Below, piece by piece: positions 56,181 through 64,000 of a DNA stretch of 64,000 nucleotides. This stretch comes from Humulus lupulus (taxonomy: Eukaryota; Streptophyta; Magnoliopsida; Rosales; Cannabaceae). Each line of letters opens with the position of its first letter. The stretch's first letter is position 1. The stretch spans positions 134,271,701 to 134,335,700 of the forward strand of contig NC_084795.1 in NCBI RefSeq assembly GCF_963169125.1. Direction: 5' to 3'. Made by a program: the position numbers and the translations under genes. Under the pieces are notes generated by a model. That model saw only the letters and a list, made by a program, of their open reading frames with translations. It did not search any database and had not been told where the DNA came from.

Positions 56181-57778
56181 TAATTAAACATATCAATAAG
56201 ATGATCATATACAAATTGATCTTAATCCTAAATTTATTATGAACTCCTATTTATGTCATATGAGTTCTTTGATTCACTCGTTATGGTTTGTAAGAATGAT
56301 CAGCCTGAAAACGTTTGCTTTGGGAACTCATTGATGGAAATGGCTGGGGACATAATATATAGATATGGAATCTATACCTTTATGAGAGAAATTAAATAAT
56401 GGTTCTCTTAAGGGTTGGCTTTTGGAGCTGAAAGGTTATTAAGCTCCAATTCATAAATTAGTTTATGAAATAACCTTCACTAATAAAGTTAATGGTACTT
56501 AAGAAAACAAGTTATAATTGAAGAGGTTAAATGGTAATTAATTCCTACTTTAATTATGAATCATTGATAGAGGATTGGCTTGTGTGCAGTGATTAAATCG
56601 ATTGACACTTTTATGGTTTAAAAATACTCAATAAATAAATGTCTATAATTACAAGAGTGCAAGTCAAATTTTTAGTGGAATAATATTGAGATTAATAAAT
56701 TAAGGTCATTATATTAAAGATTTTTCATTAATATTGTAAATTTATTGGAGCTTGAAATTATAGGTCCATAGGTCCTCGAGATGGCTCTATCCACATTATT
56801 CAAGGTAAGAGTTGAAATTGGGAAAATCAGGAAAGTGACTTATTTGGAAGAAATTTGTTCTTTAGGGTCAAATAAGTAATTGAGACAAATTGATTAATTA
56901 ATATATTAATTTTTGAAATTAATAAATTATATTTTCAAAAAAAAAAAATTAATTAAATTGCCTTTTTGAAATAATTAATTTTATTTACTTAAATAATGTG
57001 AAAAATATATTTATGATAATTCAAATTGGATTTGAATTTGAAATGAAATTTATTCTTTAATTATTCTAATAAATAAGTTATGAAGTTTAGATATTTTTTA
57101 ATAAATAATAATTAAATGAAAATAATTGGAACACATCCCTGAAATCAGGGATGTGTTACACGACAACTACAATGCTTGCACTGTAGTTGGCGTGTTACAC
57201 AGTCCAAGAATGGGTCTTAGATATTTCTTTTATTTATTTACTTATTTAATAATTGATTTATAATTTGAATTTTGAATTTTTGAATTTCGAATTTCAAATT
57301 TTCAATTAATTCTTTTATTAATTGATCAGATGGAAATAGCTTTTAGAAAAACATAAGAGTTTGACAAAAAAAAAAAAAATAGGTTGTAGTATTTTCCCTA
57401 TCCATGAAAACTGTCTCACACCTAATATTCCAAGATCTCATCTGTTGAGAATATATTGTGAATCATATATTTTTCCCTGCCATTACTCTACGTGCCCACA
57501 CACGTCTTAAGGTGTAAAGATACATCTTGGAAGATCTTGGTCTAGTATTTTTGAAGAACTGCTTTGGATTGGATGTCCATTGGAGATACAAAAAGATAGC
57601 GAGTATTCTTGATAGTTCTTCAACTGGTAAATCCTCAACTTTTATTTCTCTATGATTAATGTATTGCATGTTAATGGATCAGTTTATTTAAAATTTCTTT
57701 AAATAAATTTTTTTGAAATCTCTGGGCTCAACACCCCGTGCTTTCTGCTGAGCACACGATAAACCTGTTTTATCAACA
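56181..57778 (+). repeat. 3' LTR of element E, right part
   Basis: Continues 44673 after F and its duplication. Ends CTGTTTTATCAACA. It pairs with the E 5' LTR from about 26736 to 28374. It contains the hairpins at 57130-57198. Confidence 0.93.
57130..57198. other. Double hairpin in E's 3' LTR
   Basis: AACACATCCCTGA and TCAGGGATGTGTT form a perfect 13-bp stem with a 2-nt loop. Next, GTTACACGACAACTACA and TGTAGTTGGCGTGTTAC form a 17-bp stem with two mismatches and a 10-nt loop. Compare 27739-27808 and the shorter GGACACAT/ATGTGTCC at 58862-58905 in H. Confidence 0.85.
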
Positions 57779-58273
57779 TCTATTGTCTCATATGGGTTTA
57801 TACACAATAGCGCAAACAAGTGCTTATACTCTAAGATCCTGATCACTATGTCATTCTAGTGTGTATATAAGTTGATGATAGGTTGATATTAAGTAATGAC
57901 ATGAAAGGCGTAATAGAAACAAAGAGGTTTTTATCTTCTACTTTCAAGATGGAAAACCTTGGAGAAGTTGATACCATACTAGGTATCAAAGTTAGAAGAA
58001 ATGAGTATGAATATGCCTTAGGTCAAGCTCACTGTGCTAATAAGATGTTTGACAAATTCGGCCATCTGAATATCAAAGAGGCAAACAAACCTTTTGATTA
58101 AAGTCAAAAGTTTGAAAAGAATGAAGGGAGAGTAGTAGCTCTATTAGAGTATGCAATTGAAATAGGGAGTTTAATGTATGTCGCACATTATACAAGAGCG
58201 GATATTTCATTTACGGCTAGTAAACAGAGCAGGTTTACTAGTATTCCAAGTATCAAATATTGGAAGGTCGCAG
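57779..58273 (+). pseudogene. Element G reverse transcriptase and RNase H start, second part
   Basis: Resumes the copia RT cut at 26319. The SANKCLYSK-like motif lies near 57810-57835. The catalytic region reads a stop, then VDDRLILSNDMKGV (about 57866-57905); relatives have YVDDMLIL. ETKRFLSSTFKMENLGEVDT and NIKEANKPFD follow, then YTRADISFTAS. The frame is broken again near 57860. Ends at the LTR of H (TGTTGGTG, 58274). Confidence 0.88.
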
Positions 58274-59500
58274 TGTTGGTGTTAATTTGAATAAAATCAT
58301 GACGCAATAGAAGGGGGTGGTGGTTTAAAAAATTATTAATACTGAGTCATGATCAATACCTATATCCATACATTAAATCAACACACAAAAAGAAAATTAA
58401 AATTCCTCTTGTATCCTATAAAAATTCCTTGAGTCTTGTTGTATAATCAAACGATCCTTTTATCCTACGAAGACTCACACTTTAGTCTTCCAAGTCATTC
58501 TTCAAACACACAAGGACGTGTGGGCACATAGGATTCACAGGTTTGACTATTTAGGCTCTCTAGATATTCTCAACACATGAGTTCTAAAGAGTTTGGAGAA
58601 GAGAGAATATTGTAGAGAGTTCTAGAATTTTTTCAAGCTTAGAAAAAATTCTATCGATTCTTTTGATAGGTCTGAATCAACTGCCTTAAAAAGAATCACA
58701 TATTTTTAGACTTGTCAAGATAATAAAACAATTTTATTTTATTTTAATTAAATTAATTCTAAGTGATTTGTTATATCTTTTATTTAATTATTTATTTTAA
58801 TCAGATTAAAATAATAATTAAATAAACAAATAATATTTAAAATTCAAAATTTAAATCACAGGGACACATGGCACTATAAGTGGCGTCACTTAGATGTGTC
58901 CTTAATTTTTCTTATTTGATTATTTAATTAACTATAAGAAAGTATATTTATTCCAAATATAATATAAATATTATTTCAAAAAAATATGAGTTAACTCAAA
59001 ATTAACCTTATCTTAATTGATTAGTTTGAATAATTATCTTATACTAAGATAATATTTTACTCTCTTTAATACTAATCAAAATAGTGATTAATATTCATTT
59101 TAATGAATATAAAGTTTTTCAAATAAAAATTAGTTAGTCAAATAATTAATTAATTGCACATAATTATCACTTAGCCCGAGAAAAATAATTCATTTGCTAT
59201 TTAGTCCTTTTCTCCATTGATCTTGCCTGTGATATATTTACCCTTGACAGTGTAGGACAAATGGGACTCGAGGACCATGGACCTATAATACTAAGATCCA
59301 ATAAACCAGACTATAAACTTATTTATTAATTCTATTATTACTCCACTATAAATATGAAATTGAACTCTTAGTAATAATATAATTATATTTACAGAGTATT
59401 CTCTTATAGTCCATTGATATAATCAACATATGTAGTTTTGTCATCCATTTATTGGTTCGCTAATTAGAGCTGGTCAAGAATTACCATTTTACCCTTCTTA
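58274..59500 (-). repeat. LTR of copia remnant H (inferred 3' LTR)
   Basis: In + orientation it begins TGTTGGTGTTAATTTG. It carries, on the - strand, the copia LTR landmarks ATAGGTCCATGGTCC and TCATGTGTTGAGAATATC. The right border is not sharp: at about 59480-59540 the sequence changes to copia protease, without the intervening pol, so there is a large internal deletion. It is a different family from E. Confidence 0.75.
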
Positions 59501-59529
59501 TTACCTCTTGTTCCTTAAGTACCTTTAAT

Positions 59530-60159
59530 TCACTATACAAGTTTCTAGAGAATCCAAGAATGAAATAAATATTATTCAAAAAAAGAAAATGGTTCCCAAA
59601 ATATAAATAGATTGTTCTCAATGCTATAGCTGAAACGAGTGCTCCACTTCCAACTCGCATAGTCACCTCGCCATTAGCAAGTTCCCTTTATGACTAAAGT
59701 ATCTACATAAAAGAACAAATGTGGTTAGTCGCTCCCGAATCAATGATCCAGGATGACATGTGGTATTCCACTATACAAGCTTCAAGTGCAAGTAAATCAC
59801 ATTTACCTTTCTTTTTCAGATTAATGAGATACTTTTTACAATTTTTCTTCTGGTGACCTTCAACTCCACAATGGAAACATATTCCCTTTTGCTCCTTCCT
59901 TTTGGATGTATTGTCATTCTTGTTCTCCCTGGATTTTGGTGGCTTCATGCCTTTCTTGGATATCTTGCCCTTACTCTTGTTCATGTAGTTGTTCTTTGTC
60001 CTCTTCTTGGTTTTATCCTCAAAGGATGAAGGTTTCTCTTCAGTGACATTTGCCTCTACCACTTTAGTTATAATTTTGTTAAGAGACTCAAATGTCTGCA
60101 GTTCATTCAACAGCTGGGTCATGTTGAACTCCAACTTATTCATAATGTAGTTGGTAGTG
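59530..60159 (-). pseudogene. Copia element H gag and protease fragment
   Basis: A - strand frame (59703-60143) has a basic nucleocapsid with the CCHC knuckle CFHCGVEGHQKKNC and the protease active site WIIDSGATNHICSF. Stops follow; protease words continue to about 59530 (VGSGALVSAIALRTIYLYFG). Its N-terminal side is cut at 60159/60160 by the CACTA end. Integrase, RT and RNase H are missing. Confidence 0.88.
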
Positions 60160-60170
60160 CACTACAAGAA

Positions 60171-61092
60171 TAAAAACTATTTATTACGTTTGATTGATAG
60201 CACTTAGCCACCTAAGCTACAAATAATTCCCCCCAATAAAAAAATTAGTACAGGCGCAAAATGAAATAAAAGTCGCGGGTCATTTTCAGTTTCCCACTCG
60301 CTAACAAATAATACAACACTCCCATTTTCTCTTTTCATCTAGGTTTAGTTATTCTTTTCTCCATCTGACATTGCTCTCTCTCTTTCAAGCTAGGCAGTTG
60401 ATTCTAACATTGCACCACCCCCTTCTTCTTCTCCACCCCCATCGCTTCTTCTCCTCCTCCTTGGTCTGCACCTCTCTGCCTTTCTTCGTCCTTCTTTTTT
60501 TCTTTCGTCCATGAGTCGGAGCTGTGAATGGGTACCCTCAATGACTTTGGCCTCATGGCTGTGACGAGGAGGACTTCATCTAGGTGCTTGGGGTGTCGCG
60601 GGGAAGGACAACTCTAGTTTGCTCTTGGGTTCGGTGAGGGGTTCGACTCGTCTTCACAGAAAAGTGCAGCTGGTGTGAGGCAGAGGTTATTTCTTCTACC
60701 CTCTCTTTTTGTTTTCTTTGTTTAGAGTCATGCATTTCTATTTTTCTTTGTCCGATGGGAATTATTTTTTTGAATTCATAGTTTATGGGATTTGCAACAC
60801 AATTTCAGTAAGATTTTTCTACGAGTTTTATTTTTTTGCTTCAGATTTACGATTATATTTCATAGCCATGAGTTTGTTCTATGATAGATTTTATTATATG
60901 TTTTGATTTGCAAGTATCATATTTGTGAAGTTGTTTTATCTTTTGTTTAAGATTTGTGTATCAAAACTGGTTTTAGATTTCAATTTCATATCAGATCATC
61001 AATGTATATGTATATATATGTGTGTGTATTTGTGTTGTTTGGCCTTGTTATTCTATTTTACTGTTTCAACTCATGACTTGTTGTCTTCTCAG
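60171..61092 (+). other. Subterminal and promoter/intron-like sequence before the captured exons
   Basis: Pyrimidine-rich with a CTCTCTCTCT run near 60370 and CTTCTTCTCC runs near 60420-60460, which resembles a 5' UTR or promoter. A T-rich, intron-like stretch follows from about 60690. No reading frame has a recognisable motif; the 65-codon frame at 60709-60906 looks like intron. Confidence 0.5.
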
Positions 61093-63136
61093 TATTCTTA
61101 TGAGCTTCTTCTGCAATTTCTGCATAAGTCTCAATCTACCATTGTACTTGGTATTATCAATGAGCATATCAACTTTCAAGGTACACGTTTCTTCTTTTAC
61201 CGCTATGTAAAAATGCTTCCTTTATTTTTATATGATGTGTAATGTATGCATGTGTACTGGTTTGCAGTTTCTCCTGGACAGCCCAACTCAATTTCTGATG
61301 ATGCGGAGGCTATTACATTGACTAGAAGCAGCCAGGATGCAGTTAGTCAGATTAATCAGAAGGAAATACATTGGGGGGTGAGTCAACAAAGTTATCTTGT
61401 TTCAATCGGGTTTGCTTTTTTCTGTTACCCCCTCTTTGTGCTCTGAGTATTACACTTATGATCCATTGATTCATGTTGGTATGTTGAAGTTAAAATGGAA
61501 TCTAAATGTCTTTTATTCATTCCTTTTTCATTTGTCTTCTGATCTCAGTATTTATCACATGTTTTTCCCTTTTTCATTTTCATTCAAAATTATTTAGGAA
61601 TGATAAGCATCATTCTTCTTTTCTAAATTAATTATTTAAAACTTGGTCAACCTACAGAGAGTTATTTAGTAGCCTAAAAGAGGTTTTTTTTTTCTTTCTA
61701 TACAACAGTTTCCCATATATGTTTGTTATTAATAGGAAATTTAAGTAGTTGCCATATTTTTATAGTTGCTGGAAGACTCTTTGGAAGAACGCTTGGAAAA
61801 GACTAGGGGTTTGCTTTCTGATTCTGAAAAGGCAGAAGGAGAAACTAAAGAGTCGGAGTGGGAGGAAAATAAGGTACAAAAATGTTTGGTTATTTCTTTT
61901 ACTATCCATATCTGTGTAACCTCTGTTTAGACTATGTTTGTGACTGTCTAGTTATAGGATATTTATCTGGCATCAGCTCTTGTGATGCTTAATATTAACT
62001 CGTGTGTTCAGAAAAGATCAGCAGAAGGAGGAAAGCAGGGCTCATCAGTTAAAAAGCTGAAAAAAAGACAAGGCAACAGGAGCAACAGGGAAAGCCACTC
62101 ATCCTGAGACAAACATTGTAACTATGGCACCAAGAGTCAAACCAGAGCTTCCTTTTCCTACAATGTATTGTCTCACTTTCTCCCTCTTTCTCTTATGTAA
62201 TTTATACATCTTTCGATCTATGTATTTTTGACCTAGGATGTGCCTATTATTCGAAATTCCACATATTTAATTGGGGGTAATGTAGCATAGAATCCATGCA
62301 GGGATTCAAATTATTTTGATGAGTAAATGTTTGGAGAAACTGAGATAAATTAAACATGTGATGTTGACATAATGATGTGGACACTAAATTACTTTTTGGT
62401 ACAACAGGATTCTGATGTTTGAGTGTAATTTTTTCAACCTGTAAGATATGAGGACGCATATTTTTAGTTTTTGTATAGCTTGAGGAACATAGTTTATGTA
62501 TATTGGTCTTGTGTGGATGTGACTATTCTCGATAGTTTAAATAGATCTTTTTATGATGGAATATGTTGTTTCCAATTTTAATTCTCTCTGTCAATCGAAG
62601 TCTTTCAGAGGGATTTAGTCTTAGTGTTTGCATACCTATGATGTTTATTCTAGCAAAAAAAGGGAAATCTACCACTGTTTTTGTAATGTTAACTTTAGAT
62701 ATAGGTTATTTGATTAATCTTTTATTTTGTTGCTTCAATTCAGTCGAGGTTGAGCAGTCTATACTTGATGACTTGAGAAACCATGTACAGCTAAGTAGTG
62801 TTGCTCTGCCATCCGTTAGTTTTTAAACATTTATCAATGCACATAGTGGGTATTGTCTTCGATTTTTTTTCGGTTCAACATTATCTTTCTGTTTTAGCAA
62901 AAAAAAAATTCTCAATTTCTTATCTTCCGGTTTTTCTTTTTCTAGTTTAAACTGTTCAACTATATCCCCTGACGGGTCATTGGTTGTTGCTAGATTTTCA
63001 TATTCATCGCTGAAGGTTTGTTCTTGATTACATTTTCGTTGCATGTGACATGTCAATTGTTTGTGTTTTCTACTAAATTTGGTACACATTGTGCAGATTT
63101 GCGATATGGCAAAGCTTGGGCAACAGGCTATTGGTT
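61093..63136 (+). pseudogene. TAF5: TAF5-like gene fragment (7 exons, broken)
   Basis: Plant TAF5 is a TFIID subunit with an N-terminal dimer domain and C-terminal WD40 repeats. The exons by frame and splice sites are 61093-61180 (SYELLLQFLH, VLGIINEHINFQ), 61268-61377 (VSPGQPNSISDD), 61766-61873 (LLEDSLEERLEKTRGLLSDS), 62012-62169 (KRSAEGGKQGSSVKKLKK, then APRVKPELPFPTM), 62744-62849 (VEQSILDDLRNHVQLSS), 62946-63015 (DGSLV, FSYSSLK) and 63097-63136 (DMAKLGQQA). These match the end of the N-terminal domain, linker and first WD40 repeat of TAF5 as I know it. The first exons are absent and the WD40 repeats stop after the first. Exon 4 has a seven-A run (62060-62066) that shifts frame, exon 5 has TAA at 62824-62826 in place of Tyr, and the WD Trp is Cys. 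Confidence 0.87.
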
Positions 63137-63270
63137 GTAAGTCAATCCTCTGTTTCTACTGTGTTGAGATATTCTTGTACATAAATCAAAGTTAAAAAAA
63201 AGATATGCACGTGTTTTACAGTGTATAAATTAGTCTAGGATATATAGGCACACAATTTATGCCTTCATAA
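63137..63270 (+). other. Junction region between TAF5-like and second gene fragment
   Basis: After the exon ending 63136 with donor GTAAGT, no further TAF5 exon appears. An AAAAAAA tract is at 63193-63200 and TATATA sequence near 63240. The homology switch occurs here. Confidence 0.55.
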
Positions 63271-63900
63271 ATTTCGCTTTCTGAAAAAGCACTGAGGCCA
63301 CTGAGAGGTTCATTTTACACAGATATTTTGGATTCATATGTAGAATACTTTGAAAAAGAAGGTGCCTCAAAGAGTGGACTTGAATTTGAACAAGAGAAAG
63401 AAGTGTTTCGTGTATGCGTAAGTCTTTGCTCAGCATAAACTTATGAATCGAAGGCTTCAACAAAAATATACTAGTTTTGTATCAGCAGAGCTATATGTAT
63501 GTTGTTTGTGCGTGTTTAGTTTATTTGGTTTGTGGGATCCTTCAAAAGTACTTATCAAATTTCTAACATGTTTCCATTTTTTTAGTTTCCTGATGCATCA
63601 CAACCAAATGTAAATATGTGGTGCAAATGCAGGGTATTAGAAGATGGAAAGTTTGATATATACAAGGTAAGTAGAATTTTAGTTATATAGCGACATTCAT
63701 GACAGTAGATTTTGTAACAAGAAAACAGGTTGATGATATTTAACTTTCATCATCAAGTTCTGAGGTTTGTGTTTTTCTCCAATTAATTATTCTTTTAGAT
63801 TGAACATGTCTATACTCGTCACATGCTCAGAGACATATCTTGCCATGAATAGAATCTGGGCTTGAGGCTGGATCTGTGCACCAATAGAACTGTAACTACT
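63271..63900 (+). pseudogene. Second captured host-gene fragment, unidentified
   Basis: Two or three exons by frame and splice sites: about 63288-63414 (LRPLRGSFYTDILDSYVEYF, then SGLEFEQEKEVFRVC, donor GCGTAAGT), 63582-63667 (FPDASQPNVNMWCKCRVLED, then GKFDIYK, donor GGTAAGT) and about 63799-63900 (EHVYTRHMLRDISCHE, then TAG or a frameshift to ESGLEAGSVHQ). The exon sequence looks like a conserved host protein, but I do not recognise it. It is not part of TAF5. The last exon has a stop in one frame, so this also appears to be broken. Confidence 0.6.
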
Positions 63901-64000
63901 TTTACTGTAAGTTTTCTTTGTTTAATTACAGATGCACCTATATCTATAGAATTTATAACATTTAAATTCTTTTCTTTCTTTGTTTAAGATATATTTATTG

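Larger units (their letters stand above)
60160..64000. mobile_element. CACTA (En/Spm-type) transposon, left terminus and body to window end
   Basis: Bases 60160-60170 read CACTACAAGAA, the invariant terminal inverted repeat of plant CACTA transposons, standing inside H's gag. GTG (60157-60159) would be the left copy of the 3-bp target duplication. The other end is beyond the window, so the body is inferred. I see no transposase. The body carries pieces of host genes. Confidence 0.72.

Noticed and set aside
60709..61446. Separate small frames near the TAF5-like exons
   Set aside because: They run through T-rich introns; only the parts matching the exons are meaningful.
62247..63463. Minus-strand frames at 62247-62459, 62823-63089 and 63257-63463
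   Set aside because: Shadows of introns and exons of the captured genes.

Overview
This is plant genomic DNA, almost certainly from a eudicot, made nearly entirely of nested transposable elements. The evidence is Ty3/gypsy chromovirus (Tekay-like) polyproteins, a Tat-lineage Ty3/gypsy element with two RNase H domains and an antisense accessory gene, Ty1/copia elements, a CACTA transposon end, and spliced fragments of a plant TAF5-like gene. The species is not identified. No intact host gene is visible.

Layout. Element letters are mine. C (+ strand; 1-2753) shows only its integrase tail and 3' LTR, and sits in the 3' LTR of B. B (- strand; 2754-4298 and 14571-20866) is a Tekay-like element whose pol is split by A (4299-14565), a complete - strand Tekay-like element flanked by the duplication CTTGT. 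To the right lie a copia-type LTR fragment (20867 to about 21850) and a truncated - strand gypsy element D (about 21880-25026). D abuts the integrase of an old + strand copia element G (25027-26319). G is split inside reverse transcriptase by copia element E (26320-57778) and resumes at 57779-58273. E carries two insertions. One is gypsy element I (29497-40064, duplication GTCCT) in its leader, itself hit by solo LTR J (30382-32713, duplication GGAAA). The other is the Tat-lineage element F (44674-56175, duplication AGTAT) in its 3' LTR. Next comes a - strand copia remnant H (58274 to about 60159), broken at 60160 by a CACTA terminus.

What the elements encode. A, B and I have the usual gag, protease, reverse transcriptase, RNase H, integrase and chromodomain-like tail, all disabled. 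F is the best preserved, with mostly one reading frame interrupted by TAG codons. Between its pol and 3' LTR it has a convergent, probably spliced accessory gene with a Transposase_28-like region and a coiled-coil C-terminus.

Points of most interest. (1) From 60160 on, a CACTA end is followed by seven exons of a broken TAF5-like gene joined to exons of a second, unidentified gene, which looks like gene-fragment capture. (2) The Tekay-like LTRs of five different families share a block about 42 bp long, always 354-375 bp from the LTR 3' end and open in one shared frame, plus a hairpin with paired substitutions and a repeat-word block that differs between families. (3) Element A has an exact 600-bp tandem duplication across its LTR/primer-binding-site boundary. 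(4) Target-site duplications let the insertion order be read directly.
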